This document shows, in pieces, positions 10,119-18,521 of a DNA stretch of 64,000 bases. Both the position numbers and the translations under genes were made by a program. Below the pieces are notes generated by a model that was given only the letters and a program-made list of their open reading frames with translations, was not told the DNA's origin and ran no database searches. Numbering within the stretch: the stretch's first letter is position 1; each line of letters opens with the position of its first letter. This DNA is from Lachnospiraceae bacterium (GTDB lineage Bacteria > Bacillota > Clostridia > Lachnospirales > Lachnospiraceae), in assembly GCA_910575275.1 (NCBI GenBank), contig CAJTEE010000005.1, forward strand, positions 248,001-312,000, given 5' to 3'.

Positions 10119-12434
10119 ATGGAAGGAAAGACGAGTAAGCTTCCGGCCATTACGCTTCGAGGGATCACCGTACTCCCTGGAATGATTCTGCATTTTGACA
10201 TCAGCAGGGAGAGATCCGTCGGTGCGGTGGAGAATGCCATGGTTTCGGAGCAGAAGCTCTTTTTGGTGACGCAGAGACAGCCGGAAAAGGAGGAGCCTTC
10301 GCTTGAGGAGCTGTACCGGATCGGGGTGATCGCGCAGATCCGTCAGCTTGTAAAGCTTCCGGGAGGGATTATCCGGGTTATGGCCGAGGGACTTCTTCGG
10401 GCAGAATTGGTGGGGATTGACGAGGATGCGCCGTATCTCCTGGCCGAGGTCGAGCCTGCGCCGATCAAGGAGGAGCAGTTAAGCGATGCGGCGCGGGAGG
10501 CGATGTGCCGGATCGTGAAGGAGAAGCTGGAGGAGTTCGGAGGCGCCAATCCGAAGGCTGTCAGAGAGTTTATGGGCGGCCTTTTGGTGATCGACGGGTT
10601 GGAGGAGCTTCTTTTGCAGACGGCGGGGCAGTTCCCCTGGGATTATAAGGTAAAGCAGGAGCTTTTGGAATGCGAATATACCAGCCATCTCTATGACAGA
10701 GTGGTGTACCATCTGATGCGGGAGCTGGAGATCCTCAAGATCAAACAGGATTTTCAGGAAAAGGTCCGTGTCAGCATTGATAAAAACCAGCATGACTACG
10801 TGCTGCGCGAGGAGCTGAAGGTAATCCAGGAGGAGCTCGGCGAGGAGTACGGCGGCACCGATGCGGATACGTATCTGGAGGGGCTTAAGAAGCTGAACGC
10901 TGATAAGGAGACAAAGGAGAAGATCAGGAAAGAGATCCAGCGTTTCCGTGTCATGCCGGGCGGAAGCCAGGAGGCCAACGTGCTGCGCACGTACATTGAG
11001 ACGGTGCTGGAGCTGCCGTGGAAAAAGATGAGCCGGGACAATCAGGATCTTGGCCGTGCGCGTTTGATCCTGGAGGAGGATCATTATGGCCTCGAGAAGG
11101 TAAAGGAGCGTGTGCTGGAGTACCTGGCGGTCCGCATCCTGACGAAAAAGGGTACGAGCCCAATTTTATGCCTGGTCGGCCCTCCGGGAACCGGAAAGAC
11201 CTCGATCGCCCGTTCGGTGGCCCGCGCATTGAATAAGAAATATGTCCGCATTAGCCTGGGCGGCGTCCGCGACGAAGCGGAGATCCGCGGCCACAGGAAG
11301 ACGTACGTGGGCGCGATGCCGGGGCGGATCGCCGAGGCCGTGAGACAGGCAGGCGTCGCGAACCCGCTGATGCTGCTCGACGAGATTGATAAGGTATCAA
11401 GCGATTATAAGGGCGATACCTCATCGGCACTTTTGGAGGTTCTGGATGGGGAACAGAATGTAAAGTTCCGCGACCATTACCTGGAGATTCCGCTGGATCT
11501 GTCAAACGTGCTGTTCATCGCGACGGCCAACACGACGCAGACGATCCCCAAACCGCTTTTGGACCGCATGGAGCTCATCGAGGTTTCAAGCTATACAGAA
11601 AATGAAAAGTTTCATATCGCGAAAAAATATTTATTGCCGAAGCAGCTTGAGAAAAACGGGCTCTCGAAGGAAAAGCTCGTGGTCCATGACAAGGCGCTGG
11701 AGCGGATCATCCACAATTACACGAGAGAGGCCGGCGTGCGGAGCCTGGAGCGCCGGATCGGAGAGATCTGCAGAAAGGCGGCCAGGGAGTTTTTAGAGAA
11801 AAAGAAACAGCTCATCCGTGTAAACGAGGGAAATCTGGAAAAATACCTCGGCAAGGAAATGGTCAGCTTTGAGGGGGCCAACGACGAGGATGAGGTCGGC
11901 GTCGTGCGTGGTCTGGCCTGGACGAGTGTCGGCGGTGATACGCTGCAGATCGAGGTCAACGTGGCGCCCGGCAAGGGAAATCTTCAGATGACGGGCCAGA
12001 TGGGGGACGTCATGAAGGAGTCCGCACAGGCGGCGCTTTCGTACGTGCGTTCTTTAAGCGAGGCGTATGAAATTGCAGACGATTATTTTGAAAAGCATGA
12101 TCTGCATCTGCACATTCCCGAGGGCGCAGTGCCAAAGGACGGCCCGTCGGCCGGAATCACGATGGCCACGGCCATGCTGTCGGCGGTGACGGGAAGAAAG
12201 GTACGGTCGGATGTCGCGATGACTGGGGAGATCACGTTAAGAGGCCGGGTGCTGCCGATCGGCGGCCTGAAGGAAAAGACGCTGGCGGCCCGTATGGCAC
12301 ATATGAAAAGGGTGCTGGTCCCGGAGAAAAACCGCCGGGACATGGAGGAGCTCTCGCGTGAGATCACGAAAGGGCTCGAGATTGTGTATGTGAAGACGAT
12401 GGAGGATGTCATCCGTGAGGCGTTTGCGGGATGA
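10119..12434 (+). CDS. lon: ATP-dependent protease Lon
   Basis: 771 residues, normal for bacterial LonA. The N-terminal substrate-binding domain (1-200) leads into a coiled region, the AAA+ module (Walker A GPPGTGKT near 354, Walker B LMLLDEIDK near 415) and the C-terminal protease domain with the Ser-Lys dyad: Ser in KDGPSAGIT near 676 and Lys in GGLKEKTLAA near 719. Lon degrades damaged and short-lived regulatory proteins. It follows clpX after a terminator and runs into engB 60 bases downstream, the classic lon-engB pairing of Firmicutes. Confidence 0.97.
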   Translation: MEGKTSKLPAITLRGITVLPGMILHFDISRERSVGAVENAMVSEQKLFLVTQRQPEKEEPSLEELYRIGVIAQIRQLVKLPGGIIRVMAEGLLRAELVGIDEDAPYLLAEVEPAPIKEEQLSDAAREAMCRIVKEKLEEFGGANPKAVREFMGGLLVIDGLEELLLQTAGQFPWDYKVKQELLECEYTSHLYDRVVYHLMRELEILKIKQDFQEKVRVSIDKNQHDYVLREELKVIQEELGEEYGGTDADTYLEGLKKLNADKETKEKIRKEIQRFRVMPGGSQEANVLRTYIETVLELPWKKMSRDNQDLGRARLILEEDHYGLEKVKERVLEYLAVRILTKKGTSPILCLVGPPGTGKTSIARSVARALNKKYVRISLGGVRDEAEIRGHRKTYVGAMPGRIAEAVRQAGVANPLMLLDEIDKVSSDYKGDTSSALLEVLDGEQNVKFRDHYLEIPLDLSNVLFIATANTTQTIPKPLLDRMELIEVSSYTENEKFHIAKKYLLPKQLEKNGLSKEKLVVHDKALERIIHNYTREAGVRSLERRIGEICRKAAREFLEKKKQLIRVNEGNLEKYLGKEMVSFEGANDEDEVGVVRGLAWTSVGGDTLQIEVNVAPGKGNLQMTGQMGDVMKESAQAALSYVRSLSEAYEIADDYFEKHDLHLHIPEGAVPKDGPSAGITMATAMLSAVTGRKVRSDVAMTGEITLRGRVLPIGGLKEKTLAARMAHMKRVLVPEKNRRDMEELSREITKGLEIVYVKTMEDVIREAFAG

Positions 12435-12494
12435 TATGCCGGGGCGGCAAAGAAAAAATCAAAACGGCTGCGCGCCGGGCGGCAGGAGGGATTT

Positions 12495-13097
12495 ATGGTT
12501 ATAAGAAATGTAGAGTTGGAGACGGTCTGCGGCATTACCAGCCGATTGCCGGATCATACGCTGCCGGAGTTTGCGTTTGCAGGCAAGTCGAATGTGGGCA
12601 AGTCCTCTTTGATCAATGCGCTCATGAACCGGAAAGCTCTGGCGCGGACCTCCGCGCAGCCGGGAAAGACCCAGACGATTAATTTTTACAACATCAACGG
12701 AGAGCTTTATTATGTGGATTTGCCGGGGTACGGCTATGCCAAGGTTCCGCAGAGCGAAAAGGAAAAATGGGGGAGGATGGTGGAACGCTATCTGAGAGGC
12801 TCGAAGATGCTAAAGAGCGTGTTCCTGCTCGTGGATATCCGCCATGAGCCGTCCGGGAACGACCGGATGATGTATGACTGGATCGTCTCAAACGGCTTTC
12901 ATCCGGCCATTATCGCGACCAAGCTTGACAAGCTGAAACGGAGCCAGGTGGCTAAACAGGTGAAGATGATCCGCGACGGGCTTGGGCTTTCGAAGGAGGA
13001 CCGGCTGTTTCCGTTTTCTGCGCTGACGAAGCAGGGACGTGAGGAGATATGGGCCTACATCGAAGGTATTCCCGAACCACCGCAAGCCCAATCGTGA
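12495..13097 (+). CDS. engB: ribosome biogenesis GTP-binding protein EngB (YsxC/YihA)
   Basis: 200 residues, the expected size. GTPase motifs are G1 GKSNVGKSS (about 30-38), G3 DLPGYG (about 76-81) and G4 ATKLDKLK (about 142-149). EngB assists late assembly of the large ribosomal subunit and is usually essential. It sits directly after lon, and a perfect terminator follows at 13156-13180. AGGAGGGATTT precedes the ATG. Confidence 0.96.
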   Translation: MVIRNVELETVCGITSRLPDHTLPEFAFAGKSNVGKSSLINALMNRKALARTSAQPGKTQTINFYNINGELYYVDLPGYGYAKVPQSEKEKWGRMVERYLRGSKMLKSVFLLVDIRHEPSGNDRMMYDWIVSNGFHPAIIATKLDKLKRSQVAKQVKMIRDGLGLSKEDRLFPFSALTKQGREEIWAYIEGIPEPPQAQS

Positions 13098-13155
13098 CGA
13101 GAGAGATAGGCAGAGTAAAGAAAAGAAAAAATTTGAGCTTTAGGTTTTTAAGCTT

Positions 13156-13180
13156 CCGGGCCAGAGCGCCCGGTTTTTTT
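13156..13180 (+). terminator. rho-independent terminator after engB
   Basis: CCGGGC (13156-13161), 6-base loop, GCCCGG (13168-13173), then seven T. It closes the lon-engB unit ahead of a convergent gene. Confidence 0.9.
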
Positions 13181-13225
13181 CTGCCATGCGGCAGGGCTTT
13201 AAAAGGACATTTCATATAGATCACC

Positions 13226-13747
13226 TCAGGTTTTCATCAGGGTTTTCATAATGTAGGAGTAGATCTCCTGGCTGCGCTCCCTCCAGTGGCCGCACATGAT
13301 CTCTGCCTGTTCCTTGTCAGGGACCGAGACATTTAGGTCGATCAGGGAGGCTTTCCCCTCGCGTACCTCGCAGTGGACGATGTAATCCTGGTTGGTGGAT
13401 TTGTAATAGTCCGCCGTGATGCCGACCTCGTTACGGAGGCGGAGCTTATTTTCCTTTAAGTAACGGTTGATGTCTTCGATGATGTCGGGGGAGATATTGG
13501 ATGCAAAGAAAGAGAGTGTATCGCTGCCCTCTTTGGTGCTCTCATAGCGGGTCAGGTTGCTGGAGGACTCCATTCGGATGAGTCCGGCTTCCGCAAGCTC
13601 GCTTAAGACCTGCTGGAGAGTGAAGTAGGTCGTGTATTCATGGTCGAGAAAAAAGTCCGTAAGGTGTGTATTGGTCAGCGGGAAGTTCACATGCTCCAGC
13701 ATGTAGAGTACCATTAATTTATAGAGAGTAATCGGGTCGGTCAGCAT
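13226..13747 (-). CDS. DUF4364 family protein
   Basis: 173 residues beginning MLTDPITLYKLMVLYMLEHV. The N-terminal 85 residues look like a winged helix (TNTHLTDFFLDHEYTTYFTLQQVLSELAEAGLI), and the C-terminal half is a mixed alpha/beta segment ending in a helix, which matches DUF4364. The family is nearly confined to Clostridia and is thought, from the fold, to be a regulator; no target is known. It is alone on the minus strand and convergent with engB. The upstream region holds a hairpin at 13789-13818 (CGTGAACGGCAA / TTGCCGTTTACG) that might be a control site. Confidence 0.82.
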   Translation of the reverse strand: MLTDPITLYKLMVLYMLEHVNFPLTNTHLTDFFLDHEYTTYFTLQQVLSELAEAGLIRMESSSNLTRYESTKEGSDTLSFFASNISPDIIEDINRYLKENKLRLRNEVGITADYYKSTNQDYIVHCEVREGKASLIDLNVSVPDKEQAEIMCGHWRERSQEIYSYIMKTLMKT

Positions 13748-13917
13748 GGCAGAGTGTGCCTCCTTTGATTGTGTCTGAGGGTATGCGTATCGTGAACGGC
13801 AAATTGTCTTGCCGTTTACGATATATTTATTGTACAGGTTTATGGGGCGGGATTCAAGTCTTTTTTGGGGCTTTTGAGTGGTTTTTGTAACAGGGAGGCC
13901 GTGGTATGCTGAACAGG

Positions 13918-14066
13918 CTACTGTTCACTCCATGACGAATCACTGCGCTGATTCGTCATGAGCCAATACCGTTATGGAGCCAAAGCATATGCCCCATCGC
14001 CGCAGGCGATTTCAAATGGGCATATGCTGTTACGTTCACAGGGAACCTGTGAACAGTAACCTGAAC
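13918..14066. repeat. palindrome-rich dispersed repeat (family B)
   Basis: This gene-free stretch holds three consecutive hairpins: ATGACGAATCA/TGATTCGTCAT (13932-13960), AGCATATGCCC/GGGCATATGCT (about 13985-14030) and GTTCACAGG/CCTGTGAAC (about 14034-14055). Bases 13918-13981 recur as an inverted, near-identical copy at 43067-43131. The parts ACTGTTCACTCC and GTGAACAGTAAC also occur at 54661-54687. No ORF covers the region between 13748 and 14173. Confidence 0.75.
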
Positions 14067-14100
14067 AGTTATGATACGATACGGCCGGATTACGTTCAGG

Positions 14101-14129
14101 TTGAAAAATATGGTATTTTTTAGTATAAT
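14101..14129 (+). promoter_or_regulatory. promoter of the DeoR regulator gene
   Basis: TTGAAA (14101-14106) and TATAAT (14124-14129), 17-base spacing. Confidence 0.75.
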
Positions 14130-14173
14130 GATTTCATGGCGGTGCGAAATAGAAAGGCAAAGGACAAAAAACG

Positions 14174-14962
14174 ATGCTGGCGATTGAGAGAAGGAAGTTT
14201 ATTTTAAGTTACCTGAAGGAACATGGGAATATCACGACGAACGAGGTGTGCCGCCTTTTGTCCGTTTCTCCGGCGACGGCGAGGAATGATTTAAACCGCC
14301 TTGAAAAGGAGAAGCTGGTTTTAAAGACGCATGGAGGCGCATCCCTTCTGGAGCTGGAGGACAGAAAGGGGTATTCCGCTTATGCCTTTGCGGAACGGCA
14401 GCAGGTAAATTTAAAAGAAAAGGAAGCGATCACAGACGCGGCTGTGCGGCTGATAGAGGATGACCAGTGCATCATCCTGGATGCGAGCTCCACGGCTCTT
14501 ACGCTTGCGAAGAAGCTTTCCCGGTTCAATCGTCTGATCGTGGTGACAAACGGGATCTATACAATGCTGGAATTAAAGGACAAGCCGAATATCACCGTGA
14601 TTTTCATCGGCGGCATCGTAACCAGGGAGTCGGGGTGCGTAGAGGGCCTTTTGGGGCAGGAGCTTTTGAGCCATATCAATGCAGATTATGCGTTCGTCTC
14701 GGCGCGCGGCTTTACGCTGGAGGAGGGGCTGACGGATTTCAATATTTATGAAGCGTCTTTAAAGAAGGAGATGCTGAAGCATTCGAAAAAATGTGCGGCG
14801 CTTTTGGATTCTACGAAGCTGGAGAGCACTTCGACGGCAAACTTCTGCGATGCGGCGGATGTGGATATCCTGATCACGGACGCGGGGGCGCGCGAGGAGG
14901 ATCTGGAGAAGTATAGGCGCGCCGGCGTATGTGTGGAGAGAGCGGCGGAAGAAAGCCTCTGA
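14174..14962 (+). CDS. DeoR-family sugar-phosphate-responsive regulator
   Basis: 262 residues. The N-terminal DeoR winged helix carries NITTNEVCRLLSVSPATARN (about 19-38) followed by KTHGGASLL, and the C-terminal DeoRC domain has the ribose-5-phosphate-isomerase-like fold with IILDASSTALTLAKKL (about 99-114) and VTNG near 127. Members usually repress sugar catabolic genes until a phosphorylated sugar binds. The gene is followed by a terminator, then by the divergent TIM-like and RpiB-like isomerase genes, which are its likely targets. The effector is unknown; a tetrose or pentose phosphate would fit the neighbourhood. Confidence 0.88.
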   Translation: MLAIERRKFILSYLKEHGNITTNEVCRLLSVSPATARNDLNRLEKEKLVLKTHGGASLLELEDRKGYSAYAFAERQQVNLKEKEAITDAAVRLIEDDQCIILDASSTALTLAKKLSRFNRLIVVTNGIYTMLELKDKPNITVIFIGGIVTRESGCVEGLLGQELLSHINADYAFVSARGFTLEEGLTDFNIYEASLKKEMLKHSKKCAALLDSTKLESTSTANFCDAADVDILITDAGAREEDLEKYRRAGVCVERAAEESL

Positions 14963-15006
14963 TCCGAGAGGAGTGAGGCGTTTGAATGGGGGTATAAGGA
15001 CAGTTT

Positions 15007-15034
15007 TCCCGGGCGGTGAAGCCCGGGATTTTAT
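15007..15034 (+). terminator. terminator after the DeoR gene
   Basis: TCCCGGGC (15007-15014), 6-base loop, GCCCGGGA (15021-15028), then TTTTATAT. Confidence 0.85.
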
Positions 15035-15205
15035 ATATCATAGGAAAGTGCGTCCTATAACACAAAAAATGCTCCGCGAGGATGCACACTACGCGCTTAG
15101 GAAGATGGCTGCTGACACAGCCGCGGGGTCTGACCCAACGAAGCACGGCCTCGTGCGAAGTGAGGTCACTCCGGCGCGAGTGTGCGCGGAACGCCCACTT
15201 TTTAT
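15035..15205. repeat. dispersed mosaic repeat (family A), long copy
   Basis: The region between DeoR and the convergent isomerase gene is a composite of modules seen elsewhere. Bases 15108-15180 (GCTGCTGACACAGCCGCGGG through CCGGCGCGAG) match 44835-44907 with only a few differences over 73 bases. The GGATGC-CACTACGCGC module matches 10059-10077. It encodes no plausible protein. Confidence 0.8.
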
Positions 15206-15216
15206 GCCCACTTCTT

Positions 15217-15984
15217 TTACAATGGAAACAGCGAGGTCGCCAGCTTATAATAATTTTCGGCATCCCATGCGCTTCTGCCTACAAAGAGGCCGTCTACATT
15301 GGGAGCGGTGAGGTAGCCGGGGGCGTTGGAAGGATTTACGCTGCCTCCAAAGAGGAGCGGGATGGCCCCGCCCTCTGTGCCGAACAGCTCGGTCAGACAG
15401 GCACGCATCGCGTCGTGACGCTTTGCGACGTAGTCCGCGGGGGCCGGAACGCCGGAAACGCCGATGGCCCAGACCGGTTCATAAGCGATCCGCAGAAGGT
15501 GCAGGCCTTCCTTTGGAAATTGAAAGAGGCCCTGTTTGAGCTGCATGCGCAGGAGTTCGTCGCTGACGCCGGCATCTTTTTCTTCCTTTGTCTCACCAAC
15601 GCACAGGAGAGGGCATATGGAAGAACGGACGGCGGCCAGGAGTTTTTTGTTTAAGTCCGCATCGGTTTCTCCGAAAATATGGCGGCGCTCCGAATGGCCC
15701 AGCATGACCATGGAGACGCCGAGCTCTTTTAACATGCGGGCAGAGACCTCTCCGGAAAACTGCCCTTCATCGGCCCAGTGCATGTTCTGCGCTCCCAACA
15801 GCACTGGGGAATCCTTTAAGAGCCGCCCTGCTGTTTCAAGAGCCGGAAAAGAGGGGATTATGAACAGCTCCAGGGAGTCAGAATGAAACCCCTTGAGCTG
15901 GTCTAAAAGAGTTTTTATAAAGATTTCCGTGTCGCGGCGGGTTTTATACATTTTCATATTGGTACCGAAGCAATAATTTCTCAT
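15217..15984 (-). CDS. triosephosphate-isomerase-like sugar phosphate isomerase
   Basis: 255 residues with the TIM-barrel catalytic set: Asn and Lys in GTNMKM (8-13), His in MLGHSERRHIFGE (about 96) and Glu in YEPVWAIG (about 169), plus the phosphate-binding GGSVNPSN near 215. Sequence features such as GTNMKMYKTRRD in place of the usual GNWKMN mark it as a divergent paralogue rather than the glycolytic enzyme. It is divergent from an RpiB-like gene next to a DeoR regulator. The same TIM-like/RpiB-like pairing (EryH/EryI) converts tetrulose phosphates to erythrose-4-phosphate in erythritol catabolism, so a four-carbon sugar phosphate substrate is a reasonable inference. A canonical tpiA role cannot be excluded. 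Confidence 0.85.
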   Translation of the reverse strand: MRNYCFGTNMKMYKTRRDTEIFIKTLLDQLKGFHSDSLELFIIPSFPALETAGRLLKDSPVLLGAQNMHWADEGQFSGEVSARMLKELGVSMVMLGHSERRHIFGETDADLNKKLLAAVRSSICPLLCVGETKEEKDAGVSDELLRMQLKQGLFQFPKEGLHLLRIAYEPVWAIGVSGVPAPADYVAKRHDAMRACLTELFGTEGGAIPLLFGGSVNPSNAPGYLTAPNVDGLFVGRSAWDAENYYKLATSLFPL

Positions 15985-16024
15985 ATGGGCAGCCTCCCTT
16001 TCCCGTCTATTCTATCTTAGAATC

Positions 16025-16155
16025 CGAAAAAAATCAATCCCTGAAACGAACAAAACGATAAAATAAAATAAAAATAGTTGATTTTTATGATGATATATAA
16101 TAAAATAAAATCAAAATAAATAATAAACAATAAAAATAAATAATAAACAACAAAG
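16025..16155. promoter_or_regulatory. AT-rich divergent control region
   Basis: The gap between the two divergent isomerase genes is almost pure A and T on one strand, with repeated AATAAA and AATAATAAACAA units (for example 16102-16112, 16121-16131, 16141-16151). It must contain promoters for both genes and probably the DeoR operator. The tract is out of keeping with the surrounding GC-rich DNA. Confidence 0.6.
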
Positions 16156-16166
16156 GAGGAAGAAGT

Positions 16167-16628
16167 ATGAAGCTGGCAATCGGATGTGACGAGGCTGCCT
16201 ACAATCTGAAGAAGTTGATTGTGGAGCATCTGGAAAAAAAGGGGATCGAATACCAGGATTTTGGCGCGGGAGCGGGAGAGACCGTGCTTTACCCGGATGT
16301 GGCGGCCCGCGTGGGGGAGGCCGTGGCGAGAGGAGAATTTGAGCGGGGCATCCTGGTATGCGGGACCGGAATCGGAATGGCGATAACGGCGAATAAGGTG
16401 CCGGGCATCCGGGCGGCGGTCTGCCATGACCCTTACTCGGCGGAACGCGCCAGAAAGAGCAACAATGCACAGATTTTATGCATGGGCGAGCGTGTGGTCG
16501 GCGTGGAGTTAGCGAAGATGCTGGTGGATATTTGGCTGAAATGTGAATTCGCAGGCGGTGGGTCGGCACCGAAGGTGGAGCGGATCATGGAGTATGAGAG
16601 GAAGTATACGCACCGGGATGTTTCCTGA
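16167..16628 (+). CDS. RpiB/LacAB family sugar-phosphate isomerase
   Basis: 153 residues. The active-site cysteine lies in LVCGTGIGMAITANK (about 64-79), the opening MKLAIGCDEAAYNLK matches the RpiB phosphate site, and CHDPYSAERARKSNNAQILCMG (shown here as two parts: CHDPYSAERARKS and NNAQILCMG) is the typical second block. RpiB enzymes interconvert ribose-5-phosphate and ribulose-5-phosphate or related aldose and ketose phosphates. An AGGAGG site precedes the ATG. Given the divergent TIM-like partner and the DeoR regulator, an EryI-like role on erythrulose/erythrose phosphate is possible; ordinary pentose use is the alternative. Confidence 0.88.
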   Translation: MKLAIGCDEAAYNLKKLIVEHLEKKGIEYQDFGAGAGETVLYPDVAARVGEAVARGEFERGILVCGTGIGMAITANKVPGIRAAVCHDPYSAERARKSNNAQILCMGERVVGVELAKMLVDIWLKCEFAGGGSAPKVERIMEYERKYTHRDVS

Positions 16629-16639
16629 CTGCAGATATA

Positions 16640-16687
16640 GGATGCCAAAGGCCGTCTGGTCCGAGAGATCAGGCGGCTTTTGGCATC
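16640..16687 (+). terminator. terminator after the RpiB-like gene
   Basis: Core stem GCCGTCTGGT (16651-16660) and ATCAGGCGGC (16668-16677) with G-U pairs, then TTTT; an outer arm GGATGCC/GGCATCC extends it. Confidence 0.8.
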
Positions 16688-16709
16688 CTGCCGTATCTTG
16701 ATTTTCGTG

Positions 16710-16737
16710 TTGACGGAATCAAAAAAGATCGTATAAT
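16710..16737 (+). promoter_or_regulatory. promoter of the chrA pair
   Basis: TTGACG (16710-16715) and TATAAT (16732-16737), 16-base spacing, 27 bases before the first chrA start. Confidence 0.8.
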
Positions 16738-16763
16738 TAAATGTTAGAGGAGGGAAGCAGCAA

Positions 16764-17360
16764 ATGAATCGGATCGCAGATCTGTTTTTAACATTTGGCA
16801 GGATAGGCGCTTTTACGTTCGGGGGCGGATATGCCATGATTTCTCTGCTTGACCATGAATGCGTTGAAAAGAAGGCGTGGCTGACGTCGGATGAACTGAT
16901 GAACGTGACGGTGATTGCGGAATCGACGCCGGGACCGATTGCAATTAACTGCGCGACGTATACGGGATATAAGGTGGCGGGTATGAAGGGGGCCGTCTCG
17001 GCGACGGCGGGCATCATCCTGCCGTCATTCCTGCTGCTCTTTTTCATCTCGAATTTTTTCGAGAATGTCCTGGAGGTTTCGCTGATCGCGAATGCATTCC
17101 GGGGAATCCGGATCGCCGTCGCCCTTCTGATTATACGGGCGGCAGTCAAAATGATACAGAAAATGGTAAAAAAATCTCCGGATAAAAAAACACAGATCCC
17201 GATTCTCCTTCTGTTTTTTGGCCTCGTCCTGGGGATGAATTTTTTGCATGTCCGTATTTCCACGATTTATTTAATTCTGTGCAGCGGGGCAGCTGGCTTT
17301 TTCCTGTTTGGCCTCTCCCGGGAAAAAGGACGCGGGGGAATGGACTATGATCCAGATTGA
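16764..17360 (+). CDS. ChrA-type transporter, first half-size subunit
   Basis: 198 residues, a single CHR domain instead of the two joined in long ChrA. The conserved block FTFGGGYAMISLL (about 15-27), the STPGPIAIN motif (about 54-62) and the following GAVSATAGIILPS are all present, with about six membrane segments. Short-chain CHR proteins work as pairs encoded in tandem; known members export chromate or exchange sulfate, but many in anaerobes have no proven substrate. The second subunit overlaps its end by 14 bases, a sign of coupled expression. Confidence 0.88.
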   Translation: MNRIADLFLTFGRIGAFTFGGGYAMISLLDHECVEKKAWLTSDELMNVTVIAESTPGPIAINCATYTGYKVAGMKGAVSATAGIILPSFLLLFFISNFFENVLEVSLIANAFRGIRIAVALLIIRAAVKMIQKMVKKSPDKKTQIPILLLFFGLVLGMNFLHVRISTIYLILCSGAAGFFLFGLSREKGRGGMDYDPD

Positions 17361-17901
17361 ATTGTTCCTTTCCTTTTTGCAAATAGGTTTATTTTCTTTC
17401 GGCGGCGCATATGGGGCGATTCCGCTGATTCAGGAGGTCGTTGCCGCAAACGGCTGGGCGGATGCAGAGATGTTTACGAACCTGGTCGCGCTCAGCGAGG
17501 CTACTCCGGGCCCGATCATGGTAAATATGGCCACGTATATCGGCAGCAGACAGGCAGGGCTCTTTGGGGCGCTTTGCGCGACGGTCGGCGTTGTGCTTCC
17601 GTCGTTTGTGATCATACTGATTGTCACGGCCGTTTTTCAGAATCTTCTGAAACGAAAAGGTGTGCAGGCAGTGTTAAAAGGGGTAAAGCCCTGCCTGATG
17701 GGAGTGATTCTTGCCACAGGTACGTATATGGTGTTCTCAAGCTGCACGACGGGCGGCTTGCCCTCGCTTGACCTGACCGCATGTATGATTCTTTTTATTT
17801 TGCTTGCCGCTATCGTTTTCTACCGCAAATTCAGAAAAAAAGAAGTTTCGCCGATTGCCCTGCTGATCGTCGCTGCGGTTTGCGGCTGTATGTTTTATTG
17901 A
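17347..17901 (+). CDS. ChrA-type transporter, second half-size subunit
   Basis: 184 residues from the ATG at 17347, which lies inside the last codons of the first subunit and follows GGGGGAA. It repeats the CHR signature: FSFGGAYGAIPLIQEVV (about 15-31), EATPGPIMVNMATYIG (about 52-67) and GALCATVGVVLPS. About five to six membrane segments are predicted by eye. The antiparallel topology usual for paired short ChrA proteins would place the two copies in opposite orientation in the membrane. Substrate unknown; chromate or another oxyanion is only a family-level guess. Confidence 0.87.
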   Translation: MIQIELFLSFLQIGLFSFGGAYGAIPLIQEVVAANGWADAEMFTNLVALSEATPGPIMVNMATYIGSRQAGLFGALCATVGVVLPSFVIILIVTAVFQNLLKRKGVQAVLKGVKPCLMGVILATGTYMVFSSCTTGGLPSLDLTACMILFILLAAIVFYRKFRKKEVSPIALLIVAAVCGCMFY

Positions 17902-17921
17902 GTTAGGAAGGAGAATCTGAT

Positions 17922-18479
17922 ATGTCTGGTATTTTTGACGAAACGAATATGATGCGGGCTTTAAAACCGTATCTTCCCGAGGGGGAGAGTACAAAAGCGG
18001 GGATCCATGCCTGTGCAAATGAATCACACATAAGGCGTATTTTTTCAGGCGGCATCCTTGTGGGAAACACTCTGATTCCGTCGGAAAAGGGCGGCATGGT
18101 CAGAGTAAGCCGGTCTAAAGTGTCCACCTGCGACATCTATCTCGGTATTACCGATCATTACCTGGTGATGGCCGAATGTGAGGAGTGTAAACATTTTTAT
18201 GAGTACGATGCCGATATTGATCCGAGAGTGGTGCCGGTAACGGAGGTTCATAGCGAGATTTCCCTGGATGAGATGGGCACTTGCTATCGTCTGGATGAGA
18301 TCCGGCATTGCGAAATCAAGAAGGGGTGGATGGGTTCTGTTAAATGTAGCCTTACGATGAAAAATGGGGATTTTTTCAGGCTCATGCTTCCCAAGCTGGG
18401 CGGGCTCGGCAAGGGCATGCCGCACCATACCCAATATCGGGATGAGATCATAGCCTGCCTGAGCGCCGTTAACACATAA
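17922..18479 (+). CDS. uncharacterised protein next to the ChrA pair
   Basis: 185 residues starting MSGIFDETNMMRALKPYL; AAGGAG precedes the ATG. It is soluble, mixed alpha/beta, with no signal peptide or membrane segment. Cysteines occur at CANES, STCD, CEECKHF, GTCY, RHCE, VKC and ACL, including one CxxC pair (ECEECK). The second half (STCDIYLGITDHYLVMAE onward) has the look of a small beta-barrel such as a PH-like fold, but I do not recognise the family. It follows chrA by 20 bases and probably shares its transcript, ending at the hairpin 18522-18544. Confidence 0.72.
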   Translation: MSGIFDETNMMRALKPYLPEGESTKAGIHACANESHIRRIFSGGILVGNTLIPSEKGGMVRVSRSKVSTCDIYLGITDHYLVMAECEECKHFYEYDADIDPRVVPVTEVHSEISLDEMGTCYRLDEIRHCEIKKGWMGSVKCSLTMKNGDFFRLMLPKLGGLGKGMPHHTQYRDEIIACLSAVNT

Positions 18480-18521
18480 AAGATAAGAGCCTGAAGGGCC
18501 TGAAATTTCAGGGGCAGCTAG

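Noticed and set aside
15082-15654. Plus-strand open frame across the family A repeat and the TIM-like gene
   Set aside because: It runs through non-coding repeat and antisense of a clear TIM-barrel gene; no ribosome-binding site.
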